Of a stretch of DNA of 64,000 bases, positions 37,251 to 50,509 are shown one piece after another (position 1 is the stretch's first letter; the number at the start of each line of letters is the position of its first letter). A program made the translations under genes and the position numbers. Source of the DNA: Apostichopus japonicus (lineage: Eukaryota; Echinodermata; Holothuroidea; Aspidochirotida; Stichopodidae). The stretch lies in assembly GCF_037975245.1 (NCBI RefSeq), contig NC_092565.1:20644999-20708998 (forward strand). The letters are read 5' to 3'. Under the pieces are notes generated by a model. It saw only the letters and a program-made list of their open reading frames with translations, searched no databases and was not told where the DNA came from.

Positions 37251-39627
37251 AGTTTGCTAACAGTATTATTTATGTTTTATTTAGATTATGTAGATGATAT
37301 TTTAAATTTGCCTTAACTATACCAGCCACGTGACAACAAATACCATAATGTTCACTTGACTATATAGCGGGTTGGTTCTTAAAACTGTTTTCTTAATTGT
37401 ATAGTATAACAACAACATCTCATTGAACACCTCAGTTCTGAGAGCTTTCAAAGATTATGACAATGGTATTTACAGGCTTGTCAAGCTGACGGTGTCTTTG
37501 TGGATGATGAGGGGCTTTTACACCTCGCTGAGTATTACGAACGTCATTAGCAACGCACCAACGTCCCCCTGGATAGCACTTTCAAATATAATATATGTCA
37601 TATCAAAAACCTTGTTTTCTTCTTATATTTTGATAATGTTTTCCATGCTTGTCGAAACTGACGTAAGTTCGAAACAGTGTAGGAAATTACCTTGATTAGC
37701 CACGTAGGATATTAAACAGTAAAGAATAAAAATCTAATTTTTTGCAACACATGTATAATATTAACTATTACAAATGTCCCTGGAACGATCTGTTGAAGAT
37801 AACTTCAAATTCATCATGAATTCGCTGCAGGTTAACGTCCAGTTGATGTTTAGTAACTAAGGGAGTGTCTTTTATAGTATGATGAACAATTTATCATCTT
37901 ATTTGAGAGTAATAGGCCTACTCCCGATACTTGATAACAAAAAACAACAAACAATGTTACAGACTGAACTGCACCCATCTGCATTAAATTTAATAAATAC
38001 AGAGCAACCTTCGTCACCCCTCCTCTACCCAACGGGCTCTTAACCTGACCAACTATTCCGTTGTTTTCGTCTTTCGAGAATTTGGTACGGTCTCGTAGAG
38101 ATACATTTGTATTACCGTAACGATGAAATTCCGCAGGATCTATACTTGGAGACTTCCACCTGCTCCCAGGTGCCCAACTTCGATCCATTCATAACATGTT
38201 TATTCATAACATGTTTACTCTTAACATGTTTATTCATAACGTTTAAATCTGGTAGCCTTGCATGTAATATAAAAAAAAAAATCACAGCAGAACGAATGTG
38301 TGTTCCGCTTCATAATTACTACCAAGCTATCTAGTTATGTTGTCAGAATTGGAGAGAAAAGAGTAACTTAGCTTGACATATCCACGACCTCTGAATGTAT
38401 TTTTGGTTGGCATTTCGTAATAATAAGTGCGATCTGAACTGTTTTACCTAAGGAAGGTTGCCTATAGCACTTTCGACGTCTTTAACATGCAAGGGCAACA
38501 TATCTTCCCATGTTGTTGTTTGTTACTAACATATAGATGACAGAACGTAAACAAAGGAAACCCGAAGAACGATGAAAATTAATAAAACACCAATATGATG
38601 ATACTCACATTGAGGATTTCTGTTTTTCTAAATATTACCAAAATTAGTAAGTATTGTTCAATATACATACAATCAACTTTCTTTTTTGACAATTAGAGTG
38701 TCAGTTTGTTGTCTAAGCTTAGAAGTTCTATTAAACTTATCATTATCGGGGGTTCATTAGCAGAGTAATTAACAGTAATTACTCCAGGGAGTACCTTCGC
38801 CAATTTGAATTAACGATAAGCACCACGCTGCCTATACCACGGGCACTGTGTTTCCTGCATATCATGGTTCACATCAGTGACGCACATTGGCGAATATCTT
38901 ACAGTACATGTAGGCTAAACTAGGCTATTTAGTATATCAGATAAACCGTCAAGCCATTACAAGCCACTACTGAAGTAGTACGCCGAAGGATGTATCGATT
39001 TATGTTGTTGTTTAGTATGGTCTCTATCGTTTGCTCTATTTCGTCCATCTTCAGATATAAGCGATTTGGGAGAATATCCAAGAATTCTGCTGAATTCAGG
39101 ATCTAAGGCCTACTATTATACACTAAGTCAAACCGTGTCAGTTACACGCTCAATAACACTTCACATACAATTAAAAAGGTCGTGTTATCGATCCTCGAAC
39201 TTCCTAGAAAGATGTAGCGCTCAGTGTATTTCAAATCTATCGTATGACTGTATATCTACACTGCAGTGAAGGTGCGTTGACTCCCTGTACTGAGCCAAAA
39301 AGTAACAACTCGTTTAACGTAATTGAGATGATCTTGACTCTTTATCCACAAAACTTGTGCAGAAACATTAACGGATCATCGAATTTCACTGATAAATTCT
39401 TTTCAGTAAGTTACAGGAAAACCAGTAAACGAGCTGCCAAGCTGTTCTGCTCTGTTGAAGGCGATGTGGCTTATCACTGAACTATCGCATCGTCCAATAT
39501 GGATGGCAGGATGTTCGAAGAAAAGATTGTTGGTTATTGTTTACATTGGTCTTTGAGATGGAACGAGGTTATAGATTTCTCGACTTGTCATTGGCGGATC
39601 AATCGGTGTCTGTTCATGACAAAAATG

Positions 39628-39701
<74 letters not shown>

Positions 39702-40026
39702 TATATATATACATATATATATGCATATTTATGCACTCTAAAAACAACCTGGTGAAAAATTCCTGGATACCAATTGTAAGTCATTCCACGTTTATCAGTC
39801 GCTATCAATGCCCATGCATGTACATATGTTCAGTTTCAACTTAACAACAACAACACAACCCCTTTATTTTAATAACCGACATACCTCTGATATTATAATC
39901 ATTTACTGTGATCTTTTTGCTCATCAAATTTTATGAATATTTTCTCTTAGTACTGAACGTATTGACGGTATTCTATTAAGTCTGCCCGACCCGACTTAAT
40001 CCGACTGTCGTGACCTATACTGTCGT
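37251..40026. other. Gene-free stretch with small repeats
   Basis: A 15-bp unit (TTCATAACATGTTTA) is repeated about 3.5 times at 38188-38242. A (TA)n tract lies at 39632-39700 with variants to 39723. No splice-supported exon or RNA gene was recognised. Confidence 0.5.
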
Positions 40027-40083
40027 GACAATGGGTCTTCACAATCAACGACCTATGGTCGTTGATTGTGAAGACCAATTGTC
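40027..40083. repeat. Near-perfect 27-bp palindrome
   Basis: The arms 40027-40053 and 40057-40083 are reverse complements at 26 of 27 positions around the 3-base loop TAT. The inner 20 bp (GGTCTTCACAATCAACGACC) is perfect. It would extrude as a cruciform or form a long RNA hairpin. The loop is too tight for a typical microRNA precursor. Neighbouring CTGTCGTGACCTATACTGTCGTGAC shows a short direct repeat. Confidence 0.95.
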
Positions 40084-42160
40084 TTGCAGCTGACCCCACC
40101 CCCACCCCCCGGTCTCTCTCCCACCACACTGGGTGACTGATGATATTGAGTTTTGCAGTTTTAGCCGTGAATTGCTCTACACTGTAGAAAACGCTACATG
40201 TTCAGTTTTTTTTCCCAACACAAGCTTGACGCTGTTAGGAAAACATTGCGCGAATATACACGAATTTGCTCTTTTAAAGTTCATTCCGGCAGTGTGCGCG
40301 CGGCTGACTTTAGTCTCATCGTCCTACGATGTGAATTTACTCTTTTTTTTTTCGTGTGTGTGTGGGTGGGTGTTTTGTGTGTGTGCAATCACCAAATTCT
40401 GTAACTGATGCATTGGAATGATTTATATATTCCCATCCTGTCATAACTCGGTCAGACCTGTTTCGTTCCATTTCCTTTATCGTGATAAATGTGTTAAACC
40501 GTCCAAAAAAATCCTGATGACTATAAAAGATGTTGAAAAAATGTATGCCATTATCAAGTCTGTGATATTTTCCATCTTTAAATATGTTACTGGATCAACT
40601 TAACAGGTCTGTGCTGAATTTCGAGCAACGAACCCCCCTAACCCACCAATTTGATTGCATTTCTTCATTTTGAGTCGTATCAGAAGTTGAAAAGTATTTT
40701 TCAATCGTAGACCGCCCATGATTTGTGTCACTAAATCTTTCTTACTTCTTTCCATTTCTATCAATACAGTCTCTGGGCCATTGTTGGTTTGTTTTTCTCG
40801 CTCACAGGTCATAGACTCTAGCAATGTGATTAACATCTTCTACTGAGTTCTTTGGAAATTATCTTGGTGACTAAGTTTCTAGATTCTGTTCACGTTTGAA
40901 TAACTACGAAAGAACAATTCTTTGATATAATCTACAGGATCTCCCGTTTCCGAATAGTTAATCGTTCTTGACACTCTCTCAAAACCTGAATTGTATTTCC
41001 ATTGCTTCCTAACTACAAATCCTTAACTGGACGTAAACGGAACGAATCAGTCGATTGGATCTCTTCGTATTTTAGGTCTCATCAAAGACTTGCGACCCCT
41101 AAAACAGCTGCCACTTCTTCAAAACATATATAATCCGTTCTTCCTCCTTTTGTTCCATGATCCGCTTTTCTATAAAGTCTTTAATTATTTTTTCAGTACT
41201 AATTCTATCAGTGTCGTTTGTATTTATCTAACGTCACACTATATATTCTATTATATTTTGTACTGGCTACTACTGCCAATGAGTACTGAAGACCAGTTAC
41301 GTCAAAATAGTTTAACCTATTAGATCTCTAAATTCTAAACGTACATTTGCAGCAGACGACAGCTGAACAGTAGATGACCAAAAAACAAACGTTTCACATT
41401 GTAACAAAAACGAAAAACAATGTAATTCGTTTCAAGGACCCGTACCGCGTGGTACTATAACAATACATTCTTGTCCGTAGCGGGTGATGGTGGCACCCAT
41501 TGTTACCTGTTACCACGATACACACCGTTAACATGACCGGTACCCCCTACTTGGCCTATTCTATCTTCTTCATTTTTCCTCTATTTGTGGTACCCTCATT
41601 ATCCCTGAGGCATTTGACTTTATGTTCTATTTTGTCCCCCTTTTCAGTAGACTAGTTTTTTTAGAAACTGTTTAAAATGTAGAAAAGAAAACCAAAAGAA
41701 ATGTAAAGAAATCGAAATTATAACCCCACTGGCATTTGGAATAATGTCGTTTATTTATTCAGCAAAATGGTTTCATATCCCCAAATGACACAGTAAAATT
41801 AGGGCATTCACCAGAACCATGGAATGCTATAGAGTGAACTGCTATGACATTAAGAACTGTAGAACCCTCAATATCCTCAGCCTCATTCACATGAGGATAT
41901 GCATTTTGGGTTTTGCCTCAAGTTCACATCTTCCTCTTCTTTTTCTTCTTCTTCTTCTTCTTCTGTTTTGACAGCTAGTTACAAGATATAACGGCAGGTG
42001 AGAGCTCTCCAGGGCTTATGGGGGTAATTCCGGGAAGACATGGATTGCTATTAAGTTTAAGGTCGTCGTGCATACTGCCACAAGGGTGCAATCACAGTAT
42101 CGTAATTAAGGCATGACATCCAAACTACGAGAGTCTATATATCTCTATACTGGATCCATC
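40084..42160. other. Gene-free stretch
   Basis: Includes (GT)n-like 40355-40385 and (CTT)n at 41930-41964. A minus-strand ORF at 40600-40836 has a charged N-terminal half but no splice sites or family resemblance and is not called. Confidence 0.5.
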
Positions 42161-43130
42161 CATCTATCTATCTAGTCAAGAAGCAGACGTGTCTAACATA
42201 GTCGCATATAGTATAGGCCTAAAGCCAGTCTCATGCATTACATAATAATGTGGTACAGTTCGATTGTTGAAGAAGATACACAAATGAAGTACTATTGCTG
42301 TTGTGGAGAACACAATACTATTGAATGGCTGAATGGCTATCTATATCTAGCCAAGAATAAGACGTGTCTAACGTAGTCGCATATAGTAGTATATAGGCCT
42401 AAAGCCAGTCTCATGCATTACATTAATAATGTGGTACAGTTCGATTGTTGAAGAAGATACACAAATGAAGGGCTGGTGCTGTTGTGGAGAACATTATACT
42501 CTTGAATGGCTGAATGGCTGATTGGCTGATTCGCTGAATGGCCATCTATCTAGTCAAGACGAAGACGTGTCTAACATAGTCGCATATAGTAAAGGCCTAA
42601 AGCCAGTCTCATGCATTACATAATAATGTGGTACAGTTCGATTGTTGAAGAAGATACACAAATGAAGTACTATTGCTGTTGTGGAGAACACAATACTATT
42701 GAATGGCTGATTGGCTGATTGGCTGAATGGCTGAATGGCTATCTATATCTAGCCAAGAATAAGACGTGTCTAACGTAGTCGCATATAGTAGTATATAGGC
42801 CTAAAGCCAGTCTCATGCATTACATTAATAATGTGGTACAGTTCGATTGTTGAAGAAGATACACAAATGAAGGGCTGGTGCTGTTGTGGAGAACATTATA
42901 CTCTTGAATGGCTGAATGGCTGAATGGCTGAATGGCTGATTGGCTGATTCGCTGAATGGCCATCTATCTAGTCAAGACGAAGATGTGTCTAACATAGTCG
43001 CATATAGTATAGGCCTAAAGCCAGTCTCATGCATTACATAATGTGGTACAGTTCGATTGCTGAAGAAGATACACAAATGAAGGACTATTGCTGTTGTGGA
43101 GAACTTAATACTATTGAATGGCTGAATGTC
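42161..43130. repeat. ~200-bp satellite with alternating A/B units
   Basis: Five units start at GACGTGTCTAAC (42186, 42361, 42564, 42763) or GATGTGTCTAAC (42982). Units alternate. Type A has ACATAGTCGC and CTATTGCTGTTGTGG. Type B has ACGTAGTCGC, an extra AGTAT before AGGCCT, and GGCTGGTGCTG. This A-B-A-B-A order is a higher-order repeat with a ~400-bp period. The units are joined by variable numbers of the octamer TGGCTGAA. Confidence 0.93.
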
Positions 43131-43495
43131 TGAATGGCTGAAAGACTAAATGGCTAAATGAAAGAATAAATGACTGAATGACCGAACGACCGAACGACCG
43201 AACGACCGAACGACCGAACGACCGAACGACCGAACGACCGAACGACCGAACGACCGAATGACCGAATGACTGAATTACTGAATTACTGAAATGATGGATA
43301 AATGAGTGAGTGAGTGAATGGATGGAAGAATGGATGGATGGATCACTGAATGGATAGTTGAGTCAATGAATTCATGAAAGAATGAATAAATGACTGAATT
43401 AATTAAAGAAACGATAGTTAAATGAACGAATGAATGAATGAGTGAGTGAATGAATGGATGAAAGAGTGAATGAATGAATGCATGGTTTGGTGAAT
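43120..43495. repeat. Octamer-derived simple repeat field
   Basis: Starts with TGGCTGAA units continuous with the satellite, then about ten perfect GACCGAAC octamers (43177-43260), then degenerate ATGACTGA and tetrameric ATGA/GTGA/TGGA repeats to about 43490. The serial change of unit sequence while an 8- or 4-base register is kept suggests successive slippage expansions. Confidence 0.9.
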
Positions 43496-43819
43496 TAAAT
43501 GAATTGTTGACATTGCAATTATACCCTTTAACAAAGATTCTCTTTAGAAATAAGTTTAAACTTGTCTATATCATTCACATCAGAATTTTTTCAGAATTTC
43601 TTCAGTCTCTAAAGAAAATCTTTTCTTAACCAAATCTGTCTTCCTGAAATTATCATACCGTTTATCAAAAGATTAGCATCGTACATTCATTAAACTCACG
43701 GAAAGAAAGACAAAATCTGTCTGAGCGAAGAAAAAAGAACTGATTTTTATCTCCAAAATCAAAAGAGGTGCATTTGAAAGCTAGGAGGATTAGATCTATC
43801 GATCTCCATCTCTTTTCAG
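43496..43819. other. Unique sequence upstream of candidate exon
   Basis: AT-rich. It ends in a good polypyrimidine tract and acceptor (CTCCATCTCTTTTCAG, to 43819). Confidence 0.5.
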
Positions 43820-43956
43820 AGGAAGGAAAAGATTTTATCTCCATCATCAGTCTTACTGCCAACGATATTGATGATGATGGTTTTAACGGACGAGAAGTTT
43901 TAACCATTATCATGTTTGCTACAGAAGTGATTGACATTTCGAGGGGAATCAGCTGA
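43820..43956 (+). CDS. Candidate terminal coding exon, unknown protein
   Basis: After the acceptor at 43819 an open frame of about 45 codons runs to a TGA at 43954-43956. The peptide starts EGKDFISIISLTANDIDDDG and ends VIDISRGIS. It is acidic and not repetitive despite an ATC-rich stretch. The strong acceptor is the main support. No domain is recognised; an EF-hand-like acidic DxDxDG-type string is only superficial (NDIDDDGFNG). It could be linked to the exon-like segment at 44968 if this stop is bypassed by an internal donor, but nothing proves that. Confidence 0.3.
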
Positions 43957-44967
43957 ATACGCACACGTGCATGGTTTGTATGAAGTACGTAACTATCAGA
44001 TCATCATTTTCAACGTGAATTGTCATAGTGTACTGTGCAACTGTCATAGTGTACTGTACAACTGTCATAGTGCACGGTGAAACTAATGTGTTACTACCGA
44101 AATAGGAGACACTGTCTCCATGGGGTAAACTTCTCCGTACAACATCAAAGAGAGATTTATATCTAAAAGTTAATCATAAATGTGTTATGGCCTTTCATAA
44201 TATTGCAGTAATCACCTTATATGGATGCTGTCTTAACAAAATATCCCAAACAGAGCTAGCCATGTAAGCCTTGTATTAAAGGATGTTGATCATCCACAAG
44301 TAGAATCGAGTAACAATGTTAACACTGTCCAGGGAGTTATTGACACACTTGACTGAACAACTATGAAACATACTGGGTAATGTGAAAGTGACACCTTTAT
44401 AATGTAATCTACTGATAGGTTTATGTACCTACCAAAGTAGATATTATAGACTCGGTCTCGATGCCCTTGGGACTATATATATACTCAATTGATTACGACT
44501 TGTTATTTCTTCAATTCATTGTCATAATTGTCAGTATTTCTCTTTGCTTATGTGTTTGATGCCATACACTGAATACTACCTGTTGTCGTTATACGCTGAT
44601 ATAAACCAACGTTTAAGGTGATTTTCAGACAAAAATTTGACATCCATGATCAATTAAAATCGACAAGATACATAGAAGCTGAATTAACGGCACAAAATAT
44701 TACAGCTTCTATTAGCAGTGAAATTGTCACTTCCAGTTTTGCACAGTTTTTATGTTATTGATGAACGCCATATGAAATTTATTTTGATGAAATATTTACC
44801 GCAGCGCACTGTGATGCTTCTTGCATAAACAAGATATATATATTTTGTTTAATTTCTCTTTTTAATTCCCTTTCTTTCTTTTTTCCCCCTCAAGCATCAA
44901 AATTGTATAATACGGTTATATTAAGATGTTTGAGGTCGTGATGTTTTTTGCCTGTAGTTGCCTGTAG
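43957..44967. other. Unique sequence with a 21-bp triplication
   Basis: At 44019-44085 TGTCATAGTG-TACTGT-style units of 21 bp occur three times. The rest is AT-rich, ending in TTTTTTGCCTGTAG acceptor-like sequences before 44968. Confidence 0.6.
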
Positions 44968-45070
44968 CGGCGATGACCCCAAAGATAAGTTACTGGAGGA
45001 AGAAATCCGGTTATTAACATCCCATGAGTCCCATAACCCCGCTGACTTTAGTAATATTTCTAAAAGAATC
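44968..45070 (+). CDS. Candidate internal coding exon, unknown protein
   Basis: Tandem acceptor-like sites (GCCTGTAG at 44950-44957 and 44960-44967) precede a frame reading GDDPKDKLLEEEIRLLTSHE then SHNPADFSNISKRI. It ends at a possible donor GTCAGT (45071) or earlier at GTAATA (45051). The charged, helix-prone peptide and better third-position GC contrast with the AT-rich flanks. I recognise no family. A downstream in-frame extension becomes lysine-rich and loses coding character, which fits an exon boundary near 45070. Confidence 0.35.
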
Positions 45071-45709
45071 GTCAGTATTATTTGTTTAAAGAAGATAAAG
45101 ATGTATTTTACGAAAAGGCACAGAGGACTGATAGGGAAGCACCAGACCAATATAATCCCCATTTTAAGCCTCAGTTTATATACATCAAAAACTAAGAAAG
45201 GCAATCATGAAATCTTTCAAATCACAACATCTGTACACACCTTTTGAAATTGAGTTCACGAGGAAAGGACAAATTCTTCAGAAAGAGAATGAAATGCTAG
45301 CAGGCAAAGGAAGGTGTGTGTGTGGGGGGGGGGTGGGGATGGGGGAGGGGGAGGGGGGTCGGAAGGTGTATAATTGCTTGAAGAAAAGAAAAACACAAGT
45401 ACATCACTCCCTACATTGTAATTTTAGTTTCGTTTACCTGTAGTCTGCCTGTTTATTTTCTTACTTATTTTCATAATTTGTTTTGAAATTTTGTCAAACT
45501 CTGTAATAATTTGTATGTGAAGAGTTTAATAATGAATTTAAATTGTACCAGACTGTGGCGTTATGTGTAAGGACGCCATTTTGAATATTCTGTTCCAGGT
45601 GACGTCATTGGGATTTGACATTATATATGGACTCGTACAGTATTACAAATAGGAAATCAATCATGCATTGAAGCCATATTTTCGAGTTGTAGTACGGGTA
45701 ATGAAACAT
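45071..45709. other. Unique sequence with G-rich tract
   Basis: A GT/G-rich tract with quadruplex potential lies at 45314-45362. A CRE (TGACGTCA) lies at 45601-45608. No exon recognised beyond the one above. Confidence 0.5.
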
Positions 45710-46075
45710 GAGTGTGAGTACAACTGAGTAGAGTACCCAGTAGTATGATTACGAGTACAAAGCTATGGACACGAGTACAAGTAGAATACCCCTTAGTATG
45801 ATTACGAGTACAAAGCTCTAAGCACGAGTACAAGTAGAGTACCCCTTAGTATGATTACGAGTTAAAAGCTCTAAGTACGAGTACAAGTAGAGTATCCCTC
45901 AATATGATTACGAGTACAAAGCTATGAACACGAGTACAAGTAGAATACCCCTTAGTATGATTACGAATACAAAGCTCTAAGCACGAGTACAAGTAGAGTA
46001 CACTACAGTTTTAAACTGAGTACGAGTTAGAGTACAAATCCACGAAAACGGGTACCAGTACAGGCAACAATGCTA
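45710..46075. repeat. GAGTAC-type minisatellite, locus 2
   Basis: About five units of 53-60 bp, each with ACGAGTACAAG, AGAGTACCCCTTAGTATGAT and ACGAGTACAAAGCTCT. The array closes with GAGTACAAATCCACGAAAAC, then GGGTACCAGTACAGG and ATGCTAGGACA. That closing segment parallels the end of the 9.8-10.1 kb array, although the internal units differ. Confidence 0.9.
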
Positions 46076-47629
46076 GGACAAAGTATGGTGATAACCAGCA
46101 CACAATCCATACTAAATTATATGTAATATATACGCATATATCAATAAAATTAAGATCTCAAATAATAATAATAAAGAACAATAAATATCATTAAAAAAGG
46201 AAGAGAGAAAACATGTTACGAAATGAGTAAACCTATATGCCACAAAAAAGTATAAAAAAGAATGAAAAAAGTAACACACGTTGTGGACCCCATTTATAAC
46301 CTTGGGAAGTAAATTTGGGGGAGAGGAAAGAAAGTTTGATCACGAACTGATGAACCAATAATCTTTTACTGCATCAACCAGATGAGGCCCATTCTAGAAC
46401 CAAACATGTCCCAAAATATTATGTACTCACGTAAAATATAAATGCCGATACTTATGTGATGAACGAAGGTATTAAATTATCAATCCCTTCGGACCCACGG
46501 TCACATCAGCTATGTAAAATCCAACTTTTTTTTTTGTATCCTCGTTTTATTCTGAAAACACCTGGGACATGCTGTTTTCCATGCCTTTATATAATGTGTC
46601 ACTCTGAAATATCCATATAACTTCACCTCTTGAGGTACAACTTGGGAGAGAAAAAATCCATTGGGCATCCGGATATTTTTTTGTCTTGTTTTAAATCAAA
46701 TCTAGCATAAAGAGGAGGAAGTTCGGAAAGAAAATGCATAAAGTAAACCAAGACAAAACAGTGATGATTTTTTTTTCATTTGAGGCATTTCAAGTTGAGA
46801 TGTGCTGTCATCATTGAGACCTACTAAAAGTTAAGTGCAAATCCATTTTACCCTACTATCTCTGACGATTTCATTGACATAATCAATACCATGCTGATAA
46901 AAAAGAAAAACTTGTATTTCTTTCGTCACAACTATTAACTTTTCATTTATTTATTTATTTTGTTTTGATACTCATGAAGTCAATGTTTATACAGCTTTCT
47001 TATAAAATAACTTTCAACATTTGTCTAACAATTCATGTTTTTAATCCGTTTACTACAATGTGTCAATAAAGTTGACTATACTATGTTATTGTCTCAATCA
47101 TGTTTTCGTAATTTCACTCAAAAAAAAATCTACTTACCTTTTAGTTATAGAAACAACTCCAACATCACGTCAGATTTTGTCAAATTGATTTCATCCTTTC
47201 CGCAGACGTGACCTGTTTTACAAATACATTTCTTAGCAAAATGCAAACGATTTCGGGTCTCTAATTTATAAGATTCTCGGAGATTTGACAGAAAGTCTTA
47301 CCCGTCGCTTGGTTAAATTCCCACAGTTCAATTACCCAAAACGTGTGACGCGGTGTGCTCACACAATGAAGACAGCGTTGACTGGATCATTGCTTAGAAA
47401 TGTATGCATTTTTGATTTCCTCGTATAATGGATTCGTTAAATCAACGTTCCTTATAGTAAAAAAATAAATGGCAGAGTATAAACACGCTTGGTGTTGAGG
47501 GTAATTTTTTACGGTACATTTTTAATGGTACATGGTAAATGATTGCATGCTACTATGTATTGATAGTCACGTGGTTAATGATGTAAATCTAAATGTGGGC
47601 GATGCGTTACTACTACAGTGCGAGGACTG
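46076..47629. other. Unique AT-rich sequence, no gene recognised
   Basis: A- and T-rich, no tandem structure, no credible exon. Confidence 0.5.
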
Positions 47630-48075
<446 letters not shown>

Positions 48076-50509
48076 TCCGTGTTTTTTGCATCGCAATTAT
48101 CCTTTAACTTTTCACCTGTCCATGCATATAACCTGGGTAAAAGGCTGTTATGATATGAAAACTCAACTACTTCTTGAAATCGATTTTTTTTTCAATGCCT
48201 AACAAGAACGTCTTGCATATGACCTTATAAAGTAAAACTCGGCTGGTTCAGCCATCTAAGTTGATGTAATACCAACTAAATTATTCGGATGAGTTAACAC
48301 ATACGGAGACACACTATCGTAGTTATTGTCTGACAAGGGATCTATCATTTTCACACGGATGATTTCAAAAAATTCTTCCAAAGATCTTTCTTTTTTTTTT
48401 TGGCATTTGGTATTGTGGGTATATGCAAAGGGTATTTACTGCTTGAATAGGTTTCAAAATAGGTTTACACAAGGTTGAACTCTTCCTTGAATAATTTACT
48501 TTGTAAGACCGTTCACCTAACGGATGCAGTGCTGTGTGTTTCCTTGCAGTTTGTTTAAAGAGTGTCTACTCCAACTCCCAGCCCCCCTCCCCCCCCCCCT
48601 GGTTTAATGCCGCAGCAGTATTGCGATTATCTAGAGTATAGAGCTTCTGGAAAGGAGAACAGATTATACTTCTTTACAATTATTAGTTACAAATCTGCTT
48701 AGCATTGTTATTCCACCGACATTAGCTTGAATTTCCCGCATTAGCAAACCTTTCCTTGTATGTGATGTTATAGGTAGAGACCTATTCTTATTTTCACATT
48801 AAATGTATACGTAGTCAGTACTTCAATCCAAAGTTTGGCACGCCGAATTTGCAAAAAATGTTAACGACAGCACCTTCTTGGATGTTTTGCGCCACTGAAG
48901 TACTGGACAGTTAGTGAAGCGAGTGGCAGTATGCTGTTTACTTTATAGTGACCCTTATGGGATTGCGAGAAGGGGTGGGGAGGGTGGGGGCGGCTGTTCA
49001 GCTTATTCGTGTCCAAACAGCGATGGCCTTTATGTAATCTACCATGCACGTAACGTACGCGCGTATCTATTTACATCTCACGTACATTCTGATCTTCAAC
49101 AAATGTTCTTTAGGCGAAATACCGTAGATATTCTTGTATGAATAATTTGCAGGAAACAAAGTGTTGTGTTATCACGGAACCGCTCAACAATATTAGGGAA
49201 AGTTATAATGGGAATTTCGATGTAGCGTCGTCAAGCCTTTTGGAGCTATTACGGAGAGCTCCATGACAACGTCCGCTAGGGTTTTTTTTTCAAATAATTT
49301 TCTTACCGGCCCTTTTCTTCTTGCTAACACTCTTTCATATATTAGTATGAAAATGGCGGGAATTTTGTTTTTCTCAATCAAGCAATTAAGCTTTTGATGA
49401 TCGATAAAAAAAGTAGATAAATCGAATTAAAAAATCAAAGTGGAACTGGAATACCCCGTAGCCGCTCTGTTTTTTTCAAGACGTCTTGAAAAAAAAGGAC
49501 TGTTAGTGTATTTTTGAAAAGAAAATTTAAAAAAAAAAGAGAGAAGAGAATCGTTGATTCTTGTATTTGTTAGACTGGTGATCTAACAAATTCCTTAAAA
49601 TTTGGAAAGTCTATCTGATTTTTATAAAAAAATTATTTTTTGCCATAAATATTTTCATTTTGGTACGTACACAGAGACATCATATACATAAATCTACGGA
49701 GAAGCAAATCTTACACAGGTGTCCTACTTATCTGATCAAATGCAATATTCATTTTCCACTCCAATCTTTGCCCCAAACGATTCCCTTCAAGTAGATTGAT
49801 GTCAGCAAGATCATGAAAAAAAATGCAATTATTATAACCACAAGTCTTACACATGACAGAGGAAAGGAATAAAATATGGCCGTCTGCCTGAAACCATTTC
49901 AAGATTAAGTTCCAAACTCCAAAAAAAAGGGGGGTCTTTTTTTCAGTCTGTGAATTTGTCTCAAGTGTTCATATATCTGCTTTTGTGATCTGGTTGTCAT
50001 ACGATGCTCTTTTAATCATGCGTTATTTCGAAGAAGATGCATTACACACTCTTGTAGTACGCTAAATCCATGTACTCTTACCGTCCGATATACTAGCCCT
50101 CGTAGATTTCTACTAGATCTCGGAAATCTAGTAAATACGGCACAAGTGCAAGAAATATTGCCCGCACTCGCGCATGGATCTCGGTACTAATGTCAGTACT
50201 CATACACCAGGGACATTGTACTTAATTGTATATGTACTCCTGCTGTTGTACGCGCATAACATTTATCACGTTACCCATATAGGTACATGGTACTTAGGAT
50301 AGCAACAACGTTCTCAAATGTGCAATTCATATTTTCGGCAATCTTTGTTATTTCTTTAAGCGAAACTCTCTCATATTACGCTGTTCAGACAACGCCGGTG
50401 TTTTTCGTTTAGTAAGTCAGTCTAAAGGCATGCCTGCAGGGTTATATTCTAATTTCGGAAGAATTTTCCGAAAATTTCTCGCAATATTTTTGCCTTATTT
50501 TTTTTTTAC
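48076..50509. other. Gene-free stretch
   Basis: A C run lies at 48583-48599 and a G-rich patch at 48972-48991. A small hairpin lies at 50105-50131 (GATTTC/GAAATC arms). No splice-supported exon was seen. Confidence 0.5.

Noticed and set aside
40027-40083. MicroRNA precursor
   Set aside because: The 3-base loop and near-perfect 27-bp stem do not fit Drosha/Dicer substrates. It is kept only as a palindrome.
40600-40836. 78-codon charged minus-strand ORF
   Set aside because: Superficially protein-like, but no acceptor, donor, promoter or family resemblance could be found.
41449-41540. Additional MITE M1 copy
   Set aside because: Only scattered words (GTTACCTGTTACC, GGTACT) match; no inverted arms or continuous alignment.
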